Positions 17,884 through 26,092 of a stretch of DNA of 64,000 bases are shown here, one piece after another; positions within the stretch are counted from its first letter, which is position 1; each line of letters starts with the position of its first letter. Under the pieces are notes generated by a model. That model was given only the letters and a program-made list of their open reading frames with translations. It had not been told where the DNA came from and made no database searches. Location: NCBI RefSeq assembly GCF_024347095.1, contig NZ_AP024904.1, positions 930,001-994,000 of the forward strand, given 5' to 3'. The stretch is from Vibrio rhizosphaerae. GTDB lineage: Bacteria > Pseudomonadota > Gammaproteobacteria > Enterobacterales > Vibrionaceae. Made by a program: the position numbers and the translations under genes.

Positions 17884-18696
17884 TTACTTTTCTGAATGAA
17901 TCAAACCAATAAAATGATGGATCTTCGCTTGCTGGCGACGAATAGACTGAGCAACAACCGCTGGGAAAATCTGGTTCACCCGTACGAACAACTTTTCCGG
18001 CCAGCCAATCCAACAAGATGCAGTTTCATGTGTTAAAGACTCAATCACCTGTCTGGCAACCACTTGTGGTGGATCACTGCGGTTTCCGAGTTCCTGATTC
18101 ATCTGTTTTACCAACGGCGAATTCAGATCCGTATCTGTTGCCCGAGGCGCAACATACAGTACCCGAATTCCAGAACCATCCAATTCCCGGTCCAGCGCTT
18201 CACTAAAACGGTACATTCCCGCTTTAGCACCGCAATAAACCGTATACCCCGGATAACCGATGCCCCCGAATGCCGAGCCGATATTCAAAATAATTCCCGG
18301 GCGATTCAACCAATTCAGTGCCATCTGGCTGACTAGCATCGGTGCTAAGAAATTGACATGCAGTTCTTGTTGTACGGATGCGGCCGTACGATTGGTGAGA
18401 AGGTTAAATTCATTGACACCGGCGTTATTAATCACAATATCAATACCCTCACCAGACTCGTTCAACTGATTGCACTGTTGATTGACGCGTTCCAGATCGG
18501 CTTCGCAAGTGAGATCAGCAGAAAATACAACATGTTTTTCCGGCTCAGGAAGACTGGCTCTGACGGCTTCTAATTTGTCGTGATTTCGTCCGATCAAGAA
18601 CAGGTACGCACCCGCAGATGCCAGCTCAGTCGCTATCGCCTGACCAATACCGCCTGAGGCTCCCGTCAACAAAACACGTTTATGCTTCAAGTCCAT
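17884..18696 (-). CDS. SDR family NAD(P)-dependent oxidoreductase
   Basis: A 270-residue classical short-chain dehydrogenase/reductase. The N-terminal dinucleotide motif is TGASGGIGQA, the structural motif NNAG is at VINNAGVN, and the catalytic Ser-Tyr-Lys are in NIGSAFGG and YTVYCGAKAG. Arg rather than Asp after strand 2 (LIGRNHDK) suggests NADPH. The substrate is unknown. AAGGAA is nine bases before the chosen ATG. It is the last gene of the operon that starts with the hemolysin-like gene, 71 bases after the sensor kinase, so it probably performs a reduction in that pathway. Confidence 0.85.
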   Translation of the reverse strand: MDLKHKRVLLTGASGGIGQAIATELASAGAYLFLIGRNHDKLEAVRASLPEPEKHVVFSADLTCEADLERVNQQCNQLNESGEGIDIVINNAGVNEFNLLTNRTAASVQQELHVNFLAPMLVSQMALNWLNRPGIILNIGSAFGGIGYPGYTVYCGAKAGMYRFSEALDRELDGSGIRVLYVAPRATDTDLNSPLVKQMNQELGNRSDPPQVVARQVIESLTHETASCWIGWPEKLFVRVNQIFPAVVAQSIRRQQAKIHHFIGLIHSEK

Positions 18697-18767
18697 ACCC
18701 AATATTCCTTATGTTATTCCGTCTCTACTTCTTTTGCTTTCAACAAATTTTCTTTCAACAAAGAAGA

Positions 18768-20192
18768 CTAAAGCTCGTGCTGGTTTTTCATTAATGACAC
18801 CAAAAATGTATTGGCCTGATGCTCTCGGGGAAGGAGCTCAACCGTTCCATAATGGAGTTTGACGATGTCTCTGGTGATCGAAAGCCCCAATCCGGCACCG
18901 TCCCCTCTTTCCCGGTTCGAACGGTAAAAACTTTCAAACAATTTTTCACGTGCTTCAGCGGTCAGATCTTCACCGGTATCGGAAACATACACCTGCACCC
19001 TATCCGGCAAATCTTTCAGCATGACGGTAATCTGTTGTCCTTCGCCAGCATAACGAATGGCATTATCAATCAAGTTACTCAGGAGAATGCCCAGTAATGA
19101 TTCATCTCCGGGGATTTGGCAATCATCGCCAATCAATGACATCTCCTGTTTATTGCGTAATGCCAACGGTGCAAGCTCTCCCATGACATATTGAACCAAG
19201 CGTTTTAAATCGATCTCCACCCGTTCCATGCTGTGAATGTTTTCAACCCGGGCTAAAGTGAGCAACTGTTGGATTAGACGATCTGACCGTTCAATCCCGC
19301 GCAAAATATTGTGCAAATCAGTATGTAAATCTTCTTCCCGCTCACTGTTTAATGCGTTTTCCGCATTCAGCCGCAATACGGCTAACGGGGTTTTTAACTC
19401 ATGAGCAGCCATACCGGTAAAACGTTTTTCACGCTTCCACGCGCTATCCAGTTCAGCCAGCAATCGATTTAGGGTTGTCACCAGTGATGATAATTCGGTG
19501 GTATCAAGCCCGACCGTCACAGAATCGAGCTTACTGACACTCCGCCGGGAAATAGCCTGCTGTAATTCCGTAATCGGTGCAAAGTGGCGATCAATCAAAA
19601 AGTACAGCACCAACGCTAAACAGGGGATCAGGACCAACTGCGGCACCAATGTAGAAAATGCCAGCTCGGTAATCATTTCATTACGAACGGCCTGCTGCTC
19701 GGCAACAATAATGTACTCCGAGTGCTGAGAATGATCGCGTTTTAAAGGCAGTTGGAAATACCGCCACTGCTTACCTGCGATCTCAACATAACCAAACCCG
19801 GAATAAGTTGGGTCATGGACAATCACATGATGACGTAAATGCGATCCCCAGACGACTTTGCCGTCCCGATACAACTGGATCAGTAATTTCTGTTCATAAG
19901 GATGGCCATAAGCCGTTGCTTTATCATCACTATGCGCATCCCGGATATCTTGCATCCAGCTATCTAACTGCCTGACACTTTCAGAATTCATCCGGAGCGT
20001 GCCGGAGTCCGGCAGACTTAATAAGAAAATTTTAGCCGTCTGTCCTAACCTTGCATCATAGACTTCCAGAATTTCATGGTGGGATGAGCTATAACTGAAA
20101 AACAAAGAAATAAGAATAAACACCGAAGAAAGCGCAATCATCGACAACGTAATGCGCTTTTTTATAGAATACATTTTTTTATTATTTTTCAA
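18768..20192 (-). CDS. Two-component sensor histidine kinase (QseC/PmrB-like)
   Basis: A 474-residue inner-membrane kinase. Two membrane helices (about 14-31 and 180-198) flank a periplasmic sensor; then a short HAMP-like linker, the phospho-acceptor helix MAAHELKTPLAVLRL, the N box LIDNAIRYAG, and the ATP lid DTGED ... GDGAGLGLSI. The ligand is unknown. The frame overlaps the response regulator by 11 bases: a TTG inside its last codons has AGGAT eight bases before it and is the reported start; an ATG six codons later is the alternative. It shares the operon with a putative biosynthetic set, so it may sense the product or a related cue. Confidence 0.9.
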   Translation of the reverse strand: MKNNKKMYSIKKRITLSMIALSSVFILISLFFSYSSSHHEILEVYDARLGQTAKIFLLSLPDSGTLRMNSESVRQLDSWMQDIRDAHSDDKATAYGHPYEQKLLIQLYRDGKVVWGSHLRHHVIVHDPTYSGFGYVEIAGKQWRYFQLPLKRDHSQHSEYIIVAEQQAVRNEMITELAFSTLVPQLVLIPCLALVLYFLIDRHFAPITELQQAISRRSVSKLDSVTVGLDTTELSSLVTTLNRLLAELDSAWKREKRFTGMAAHELKTPLAVLRLNAENALNSEREEDLHTDLHNILRGIERSDRLIQQLLTLARVENIHSMERVEIDLKRLVQYVMGELAPLALRNKQEMSLIGDDCQIPGDESLLGILLSNLIDNAIRYAGEGQQITVMLKDLPDRVQVYVSDTGEDLTAEAREKLFESFYRSNRERGDGAGLGLSITRDIVKLHYGTVELLPREHQANTFLVSLMKNQHEL

Positions 20193-20838
20193 TGATATAT
20201 CCTACACCACGAATATTTTTGATCACATTCCCCGGGACTTTTTTCCGCAAATTATGGATATGAACTTCAATCGCGTTATCACTACTGCCTTCATCCCACC
20301 CGTGTAACGACTGTTGCAACTGCTCTTTACTCATGACTCGACCAGCATGATTCATCAACGATGCCAGCAGTTTAAACTCATTGTTCGTCAACTTCAGTGC
20401 CTGTCCTTGGTACAACACCACCTGTCGATCCAGAGATAAAACTAAATCGCCGACTTCCACCTGACTATCAGTTGCCCCGGAAAGTCGCCGAATCATTACA
20501 CGTAAACGAGCCAATAGCTCTTCTAACGCAAATGGCTTCACCAGATAATCATCAGCCCCTCCATCTAACCCTTTCACCCGATCTTGAATTTCATCGCGCG
20601 CGGTTAAAATCATAATCGGAAGTGAATACCCGGCACGCCGCACCGCTTTCAAAACCTCAAATCCACCAATATCGGGCAGCATAAGATCAAGAATAATCGC
20701 GGTAAACTGCTCTGTTTTCAGAGCAGTCACTACACCAGAACCTCGTTCAAGCCAGTCAACCGTATAACCCTGACGACTCAATGCCGTCACCATCGACTGT
20801 CCTAATAACACATCATCTTCGACCAACAATAGTCTCAT
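20182..20838 (-). CDS. OmpR/QseB-PmrA family response regulator
   Basis: A 218-residue regulator. The receiver domain carries DD near residue 8, the phosphorylation Asp in AIILDLMLPD, the Thr in ILTARD and the Lys in YLVKPF. The winged helix ends LHGWDEGSSDNAIEVHIHNLRKKV, typical of the PmrA/QseB branch. It overlaps the TPR gene by ATGA. A CTTAAG-N5-CTTAAG box, the kind bound by this branch, lies in front of the first gene of the same operon, so autoregulation is likely. Confidence 0.93.
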   Translation of the reverse strand: MRLLLVEDDVLLGQSMVTALSRQGYTVDWLERGSGVVTALKTEQFTAIILDLMLPDIGGFEVLKAVRRAGYSLPIMILTARDEIQDRVKGLDGGADDYLVKPFALEELLARLRVMIRRLSGATDSQVEVGDLVLSLDRQVVLYQGQALKLTNNEFKLLASLMNHAGRVMSKEQLQQSLHGWDEGSSDNAIEVHIHNLRKKVPGNVIKNIRGVGYIIEK

Positions 20839-21482
20839 TGAGCACCTAACTCTTTCAAACGTCGCTGAATTTCTGCCATTCGTCCCTGATCAGCGAGCGG
20901 TCTTGTTTCTCTTGGTGGTGCTGCAGCCGCACGTTTCAGGTAGTCTATCGCTTCAGCTTTTCGTCCGTCTTCAGCGAGAAAATCACCATAAAAATAGTTG
21001 GCGTCAATCCCATTCGGATTATATTTCAAAGCTTTTTTGAGCATCTCTTCGGCCTTGTCATCATCGCCAAATCCGACCGGCCATCCCGGCACTTTATAGT
21101 ACAGCGTTCCTAAAGTGACATAGGCGGAACCATCGAGTGTTTCAGGTGCAGTTTTTACCACATCTTCCAGCAAGGCTTTGGCTTGTTTTGCCAAAGAAAG
21201 CCCGCCTAATCCACCGTCGGCCCCTGCCAGTGAGCTCTTACTGATTGCCAGCCAGATCTTTAAATCATTGCGATCCGGGGCATTCTGAAGCGAGCTTTCA
21301 CTCAATTTAACCAGATTTTCCAGACAGTAGATTTGCTGATCCTCATCCTTCGATTGGTACTGACATTCAGCCCACTTCTTCTGAATCGTGGCCAGCGGAT
21401 CAACACCACTTGCCCACACCGATGATGAGCCAATCAAAAGACAGCACGCTGTCATTATCCGGTTTCTTATACTCGCTCTCAT
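20835..21482 (-). CDS. Secreted TPR-repeat protein
   Basis: A 215-residue protein with a signal peptide (about residues 1-25, ending SVWAS). It has helical repeats of TPR type: AYVTLGTLYYKVPGWPVGFGDDDKAEEMLKKALKYNPNGIDANYFYGDF is the clearest pair, followed by GRKAEAIDYLKRA; the quoted run is only partial evidence of repeat number. It probably acts as a periplasmic scaffold. I chose the start with AAGGAG ten bases upstream; the frame is open 12 codons further. It ends in an ATGA overlap with the response regulator, so it is co-translated with the signalling pair. Confidence 0.75.
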   Translation of the reverse strand: MRASIRNRIMTACCLLIGSSSVWASGVDPLATIQKKWAECQYQSKDEDQQIYCLENLVKLSESSLQNAPDRNDLKIWLAISKSSLAGADGGLGGLSLAKQAKALLEDVVKTAPETLDGSAYVTLGTLYYKVPGWPVGFGDDDKAEEMLKKALKYNPNGIDANYFYGDFLAEDGRKAEAIDYLKRAAAAPPRETRPLADQGRMAEIQRRLKELGAQ

Positions 21483-21518
21483 AACCTGTTGCTCCTTGAC
21501 GACAAATAGAGTTGTCAT

Positions 21519-22181
21519 TTATTGGGTTAACGTCTGTAGCATTTGTCCGTACAGCTGAAATACCATGTTGGCAGAACGGATAATCACTTGCTGTTCATCC
21601 AGATCGGAGATCCGATTCATCAGGCGAGCAAAAAACTGAATATGCTCCTGATCAAGTTCACTATGAGAAGTCAGATAAGTCAATGCATCATCCTGTAAAT
21701 TGAGTGTCCGCTTAACCTGTTGAGCAACCTGCCCGCCGATACCAACACTCGTCCCCTCCAATACCCAAACCATGCCGAATAAAGCCAAGGGATTACCGCG
21801 ATCAATCTGGTGATATAAATAGGCAACCATCAATTCAATCGCGGGGCAAACTGCACCATCATTCTGATTATGGCGCACGTCATCAGCAGAACCACCGCAA
21901 GCGCGAATATCATTCAAAATCCACTCATGGTGCCCGATTTCTTCTTCAATATATTCTGCAATCGCAACCCGTAACCACTCTTTCTCTTCTCCGAGGCGAG
22001 CACCACATGCCATGAGCAACGGCACTGTATGTTTCACATGATGGTATGCCTGTGTCAAAAATGCCTGATACTGAACCAGATTAATATTACCCTGAGCACA
22101 TGCAGCAATAATCGGTGCAGAGAGCATCGCCTCACGTGCAGGCAAGGTTGCTTCTTGCAGTTGATTAAAAAAATCACTCAT
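21519..22181 (-). CDS. Haem-oxygenase-like di-iron oxidase (HDO, TenA/PqqC fold)
   Basis: A 220-residue all-helical protein of the iron-containing redox enzyme family. It carries the complete HDO ligand pattern: E81-x2-H84 in EEIGHHEW, E142 in WVLEGTSVG, and H173-x3-D177-x2-H180 in HSELDQEH. The same spacing occurs in UndA, which makes terminal alkenes from fatty acids; relatives do N-oxygenation or C-C cleavage. It is therefore an oxygenase, not the thiaminase TenA that automated naming often gives. In this operon it probably oxidises an intermediate from the neighbouring ligase. Tandem repeats fill the gap before it. Confidence 0.85.
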   Translation of the reverse strand: MSDFFNQLQEATLPAREAMLSAPIIAACAQGNINLVQYQAFLTQAYHHVKHTVPLLMACGARLGEEKEWLRVAIAEYIEEEIGHHEWILNDIRACGGSADDVRHNQNDGAVCPAIELMVAYLYHQIDRGNPLALFGMVWVLEGTSVGIGGQVAQQVKRTLNLQDDALTYLTSHSELDQEHIQFFARLMNRISDLDEQQVIIRSANMVFQLYGQMLQTLTQ

Positions 22182-22202
22182 CGGTTCTACTCCACAATCA
22201 AT

Positions 22203-22260
22203 GTTAAGATTAAATACCCAAACTTAAGATTAAACACCCAAGGTTAAGATTAAATATCAA
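22203..22260. repeat. Three tandem 20-bp repeats between the ligase and oxidase genes
   Basis: Three consecutive units begin GTTAAGATTAAATACCC (22203), CTTAAGATTAAACACCC (22223) and GTTAAGATTAAATATC (22243). The third overlaps the stop codon of the ligase gene. Each unit contains a TTAAG word, like the half sites of the PmrA-type box before the operon, so they may be an internal regulatory site or simply a replication-slippage repeat. Confidence 0.8.
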
Positions 22261-23761
22261 TTCGCTTTATCGTCTTTTGAAAAGATTCAATATTGTCGCA
22301 CCACACATTCACTTGCTCTTCAATCTGGTGTCGTTTGGGACGCCCATTTGCCGTAAGCAAAGCTCGGTACGCTTGTGGTGATAAGACTAATATCACCTGA
22401 CAAATCTGGGCATAATCAGGAAGCTGATGATTTAACGCGGTAATCGCAGCCGTCACACTGTCCACATCCTGAGACAGAATCACGCCCATCAAGCGGTTTT
22501 TGGCTTCACCGACAACAATTAGACTACGCAGGGCATCCCATTGCTGTCCCTCAGACTCAATCCACTCAGGAGAAATATTGCGGCCAAATCCTGTAATAAT
22601 CTGATTTTTTTTTCTGCCCTGAACTGAGAGAAAACCCTGTCCATCAACATCCCCTAAATCACCGGTCGCCACCCATTCGCAGGCCAAGGGTTGATTGATA
22701 TACCCTAATGCAACAGCGCCTCTGACCAAGATCTCACCATCATCGGCGATACGGACTTCAGCATGAGGTAATATTTTCCCCGCAGTGCCGGGACAGTTGG
22801 CGTCCGGCGTATTGAGACTCACGACCGAGCCACATTCGGATAATCCATATCCTTCATATACCGGCAACCCTAAACCGTGGGCTTCGACCAAAGTCTGCGG
22901 TGTGACTCTGGCACCACCGACCGCGACAAACAACAGCGATGCAGCAAGCTGGGGGAGATGTCGCGTTACGGCAATCAACGCGTGTAGCAGAGCCGGTGTC
23001 AGTACCAGAGAGTTGGGCTGATATTGCATCAAAGCGCCGGCAAATTGTTCCGGAACAAACTGACTCGACCCCTGCAGCCCGACAGATGCACCATTCAACA
23101 CCACGGATGTCAACCCAAGCATTAGGGGGACATACACACCAGTGACATTTTCCAGTAATGTGGACAGGGGCAACATCACCAGATGCTTCTTCAGATCACT
23201 TTGTTTTGCCATCGCCTGCGCCAAACTCGATGTCACCTGATCGAGGTTATGCTGACTCAAACACACCCCCTTAGGTTGTCCGGTCGAGCCCGACGTAAAC
23301 GTAATTTTGACTGTCCCCGGTAAAATTCCGGCTGCAACCCGCTCCGCCGATTCAGTCATAGAGTCGAATCCAGACCGCCGCCCAATGGCACAGGCTTTCA
23401 GTTCACCGCAAGGCTCAAATTCTGGCAAAGGCTGATCATAGATAAGCGTGTCTGTCCCCGTATGAGAAAGGACGTGTTCAATCTGAGCAGCACTAAAAAA
23501 TTTCGGCAGTGGTACACAAGGAATCTGTGCATACATCGCAGCTAAATCAGCAATCAGCCAAGACAAACTGTTCTCAGCATAGATAGCAATACAATGTGAC
23601 TGCAATTTGCTGAACACCTCAGCATAATGGCAAACTTGTTCGGAGAGTTGTTGAAATGTCAGTGTTTCCGTTTCACCGAGGGCATTCTGGCCGATAAATG
23701 CAATGGCATCCGGACGTTGACTCGCATGGGAAAATAACGCAGATAATATGGTTTTACTCAT
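22250..23761 (-). CDS. AMP-forming acyl-CoA synthetase/ligase
   Basis: A 503-residue adenylate-forming enzyme (ANL superfamily) that activates a carboxylic acid, probably a fatty acid, with ATP. Motifs are complete: ITFTSGSTGQPKGV (P-loop), YEGYGLSE, the WVATGDLG hinge Asp, GRKKNQIITGFGRNISPEWIE and the C-terminal catalytic Lys in NGRPKRHQIE. The closest general class is long-chain acyl-CoA synthetase. Four-base-scale spacing behind the hemolysin-like gene (10 bases) shows coupling to it. I start at MSKTIL (ATG) rather than a TTG two codons earlier. Whether the acyl group goes to CoA or straight to the neighbour is unknown. Confidence 0.88.
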   Translation of the reverse strand: MSKTILSALFSHASQRPDAIAFIGQNALGETETLTFQQLSEQVCHYAEVFSKLQSHCIAIYAENSLSWLIADLAAMYAQIPCVPLPKFFSAAQIEHVLSHTGTDTLIYDQPLPEFEPCGELKACAIGRRSGFDSMTESAERVAAGILPGTVKITFTSGSTGQPKGVCLSQHNLDQVTSSLAQAMAKQSDLKKHLVMLPLSTLLENVTGVYVPLMLGLTSVVLNGASVGLQGSSQFVPEQFAGALMQYQPNSLVLTPALLHALIAVTRHLPQLAASLLFVAVGGARVTPQTLVEAHGLGLPVYEGYGLSECGSVVSLNTPDANCPGTAGKILPHAEVRIADDGEILVRGAVALGYINQPLACEWVATGDLGDVDGQGFLSVQGRKKNQIITGFGRNISPEWIESEGQQWDALRSLIVVGEAKNRLMGVILSQDVDSVTAAITALNHQLPDYAQICQVILVLSPQAYRALLTANGRPKRHQIEEQVNVWCDNIESFQKTIKRIDI

Positions 23762-23771
23762 TGACAATATC

Positions 23772-24380
23772 TCACTCTATACAGATCCCTTTGATTAGCC
23801 AGTAACGCTTCAAATGGGCCAAGCTTTGTTGAAGATCGCCGGCAACAATTCGGGGACGAAGCTGGTAATAACGTCCCCACTGTTCAGCGTTATTGACCCG
23901 TTGAGCATCAGCTTGAGCAACGACGACTGGGTTTAGCCCTAAGCGTTTCATCAGCGCATAAAGCGGATCGGTAACGGTGCAGATACACCATTGATACCCC
24001 ATCTCAACCAAGCGTTGGGCAATCAGGTAAAAATGAAATGGTGATACCCCTTTGGAAAACGAAGCCAGTTGCCCGAACTCAATCAGCGTAGATCGCTCGA
24101 TAGTCTGTGCAAAAGCTTCGGAGACGGCCTTTTCAGCCGTACAATCCAAATATTGCTCCAAAAATAACGGGGCCTCAGAAGCAGACCGATAACCACAAAT
24201 TGACTGAATTTCCTCTCCGTGCAGCAAAGCTAAAAACAGTGGCATGAATTGCTCAATATTGGCATCAAATGCATATGAATATCTCTCGGCTACATACCTC
24301 TCAATCTGATAACGCATGGGATGCGTCTCACCAATCATTTCTAATGTCATTGAAGAATCGCGCAGAGCTGCTTGCATCAT
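23772..24380 (-). CDS. Thermostable-hemolysin family protein, probable GNAT-like acyltransferase
   Basis: A 202-residue protein of the Vibrio 'thermostable hemolysin' (delta-VPH) family. It has no signal peptide or membrane helix, which fits poorly with a secreted toxin. Its core resembles autoinducer-synthase/FeeM-like N-acyltransferases: an N-terminal IERYVAERYSYAF, then ICGYRS, the signature strand IEFGQLASFSKG followed by a helix (FHFYLIAQRLVEMGYQW) and CTVTDPLYALMKRLGL. It leads an operon with an acyl-activating ligase, an oxidase and a reductase, so an acyl-transfer role is more plausible than membrane lysis. AGAGGG lies five bases before the ATG. Family name is from memory; function is inferred. 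Confidence 0.75.
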   Translation of the reverse strand: MMQAALRDSSMTLEMIGETHPMRYQIERYVAERYSYAFDANIEQFMPLFLALLHGEEIQSICGYRSASEAPLFLEQYLDCTAEKAVSEAFAQTIERSTLIEFGQLASFSKGVSPFHFYLIAQRLVEMGYQWCICTVTDPLYALMKRLGLNPVVVAQADAQRVNNAEQWGRYYQLRPRIVAGDLQQSLAHLKRYWLIKGICIE

Positions 24381-24421
24381 TCAACCCTCTTGAAGACCTG
24401 AAATCAGCATAAGAGATGAAA

Positions 24422-24452
24422 CTTAAGAAAAACTTAAGAGAGAAACCTTAAG
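24422..24452 (-). promoter_or_regulatory. PmrA/QseB-type direct-repeat box before the hemolysin-like operon
   Basis: CTTAAG occurs at 24422 and 24433, separated by exactly five bases, and again at 24447. CTTAA-N5-CTTAA direct repeats with an 11-bp period are the known binding pattern of PmrA/QseB-class regulators, the class encoded in this operon. The pair ends 42 bases upstream of the first start codon. Confidence 0.65.
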
Positions 24453-24463
24453 AAAAAGAAGGT

Positions 24464-24500
24464 ATAAAAAAACAGCGCCATGAATCATGCGCTGTTTTCT
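24464..24500 (-). terminator. Rho-independent terminator of the methyltransferase gene
   Basis: AAAACAGCGC and GCGCTGTTTT pair around about ten bases, followed on the minus strand by a T run. It lies about 57 bases past the methyltransferase stop and insulates the hemolysin-like operon. Confidence 0.85.
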
Positions 24501-24556
24501 AAAACTAGAATTAAAATTGAGATGACAATTGAAATGCGTCAAGTTTTAACGATAAG

Positions 24557-25138
24557 TTATTTAATTGCAATCCCCATCATGACAGACATCATCCCTTGCT
24601 TGGTTTTAATCTTAAAGACCTGAGCCACATTCACCTGCGCAAAACCAGCTTGAATCAACTCATCTTGCATCTCGATCATGCCAAGCCCAGATGTTCTGTC
24701 TTCATCATCAATGATCCAGTCCCAGTGAATAAAAGTACTTCCCTGATTGAGTAGCGAATAAATAATCTCTAAAGACTCCGCTAAATGCGGTAAAAATTCA
24801 CATACAGAGACAGCAACCACTAAATCAAACTGTTTACGAAACGCTGGATGCTGAGCAACGAGCCCTCTCGTCAAAGCATCAACAACCGGCTCAACATTAA
24901 CAAGTTCTTTTTTATCGAGCTCTTCGATCATGGCCTCAGATGAGTCCAATGCAACAATTGAGCGAGCTTGTGGCGACATCATTTCACTTAACAAGCCAGT
25001 GCCACATCCGAAATCCAGAATGTGTTTGCCTTCCAAATGAATACGCTTTGTTAATTCAGCAAATACTTTTTCTGTCAGATCTCTATTCACCTGATCAGAT
25101 TCCCAAGCCGTAGCGAGTTCATCCCAATCCTTCGCCAT
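24557..25138 (-). CDS. Class I SAM-dependent methyltransferase
   Basis: A 193-residue Rossmann-fold methyltransferase. Motif I is ILDFGCGTGLLSE, the acidic loop VALDSSEAMIEEL follows, and motif IV is FDLVVAVSVCEFLPHL. The substrate is not apparent; small-molecule methylation is the usual role of this compact type. GGAGG lies five bases before the ATG chosen here. It is separated from the next operon by a strong terminator, so it is probably not part of that pathway. Confidence 0.85.
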   Translation of the reverse strand: MAKDWDELATAWESDQVNRDLTEKVFAELTKRIHLEGKHILDFGCGTGLLSEMMSPQARSIVALDSSEAMIEELDKKELVNVEPVVDALTRGLVAQHPAFRKQFDLVVAVSVCEFLPHLAESLEIIYSLLNQGSTFIHWDWIIDDEDRTSGLGMIEMQDELIQAGFAQVNVAQVFKIKTKQGMMSVMMGIAIK

Positions 25139-25310
25139 CGTGACCTCCATCCAACTCCGATTCAGGGCTTAGGATAACCAAAACCATCTTCGCTTCATAG
25201 CGTTACCGCTTTATCACCATACAGATTTGTCACCTACGTCCCAACTCGCTATCACGAAAATAGAAAATTGGTCATTAGACCAGCAGTTTTCAGTAAAAAA
25301 ACCGCTGCCG

Positions 25311-25357
25311 CGTCTGTCCTCTAAAACACGAAAACCGATCGCAGCAATGTCTGTCCC
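25311..25357. repeat. Two CTGTCC-type intergenic repeats
   Basis: CGTCTGTCC at 25311 and ATGTCTGTCC at 25348 lie between the methyltransferase and the DUF3299 gene, in the same orientation. They are further copies of the motif family described near 9.7 kb. Confidence 0.5.
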
Positions 25358-25375
25358 TCTTACTTTCCCTCTTAC

Positions 25376-25909
25376 TTATCCACGATTGTCGGACTCATAA
25401 TCGTCAAGATCCTGCCCATACAATACATATCCGGTTTCCCCTAAATCCAGATTCATCGTTTCAGTTTTAAGCCGGCCGACCACATACACAATATCCCATA
25501 GTTGTCGGATCGGAGCACCATGCTCAAATTTGACATAAATAATCTGATTCGGAGGTGGGGGCGGAACATGAATACATGCGCCAAGAAATGGCACCAACAG
25601 AAATTCTGTCACGGTTTTATCATCCCCCTCCAATGGAATCACAAATCCGGGGATTCTCACCATTTTTCCATCCAGATCATGTCGAACACCACCAATTTTC
25701 AACTGTGGCGGCGTATCATCGTCATGATCAATGGGGGTCGTGCGAACCGGAGGCTCTTGATGGCGCTCTCCCTCAGGAATTAAATCTTCCCATGACAACG
25801 TCATCACTGACTGTTGCTGAGTCTGTGCACTGACATGTCCTGACAGTAAAAAACCGATGTAAAAAAATACCAGCCAAACCGCTTTTCTTTCAATCATAGG
25901 TGCATCCAA
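25376..25909 (-). CDS. DUF3299 family exported protein
   Basis: A 177-residue protein with a signal peptide (about residues 8-29, ending VSAQT). The conserved part reads VRIPGFVIPLEGDD, then TEFLLVPFLGACIHVPPPPPNQ and IYVKFEHG, which I recognise as DUF3299. Members often sit near lipoprotein or ABC export genes, but none is adjacent here. Function unknown. The first ATG or the one four codons later could be the start. It is divergent from phoA with about 180 bases between them. Confidence 0.75.
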   Translation of the reverse strand: MDAPMIERKAVWLVFFYIGFLLSGHVSAQTQQQSVMTLSWEDLIPEGERHQEPPVRTTPIDHDDDTPPQLKIGGVRHDLDGKMVRIPGFVIPLEGDDKTVTEFLLVPFLGACIHVPPPPPNQIIYVKFEHGAPIRQLWDIVYVVGRLKTETMNLDLGETGYVLYGQDLDDYESDNRG

Positions 25910-25997
25910 GGCTTTATTTTGAGGATTGATTTGTCTTGAACCTCAATATACTGAATCAATCGATAAAAAATACAGCCATATGAAAATTTAATGATTT

Positions 25998-26014
25998 ATT
26001 CATAAATGATTCAT
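25998..26014 (+). promoter_or_regulatory. Possible Pho box upstream of phoA
   Basis: ATTCAT is directly repeated with an 11-bp period (25998 and 26009), giving ATTCATAAATGATTCATG. The period and the TCAT core match the PhoB box pattern (TGTCATAAA-type repeats). It lies about 80 bases before the phoA start. Weak without an alignment. Confidence 0.35.
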
Positions 26015-26092
26015 GTTTTTCAGTGTTAATAGGCAGATGAACTTAATGTGGTATCAGTGGATATTATAAGAAAGAAAACACGGAGAATTTTT

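Noticed and set aside
21519..22181. TenA thiaminase or 'TenA transcriptional regulator'
   Set aside because: The di-iron ligand pattern E-x2-H / E / H-x3-D-x2-H marks an HDO oxidase, and no thiamine gene is nearby.
22203..22260. CRISPR-like short repeats
   Set aside because: The units are directly adjacent without spacers and number only three; no cas gene is in the window.
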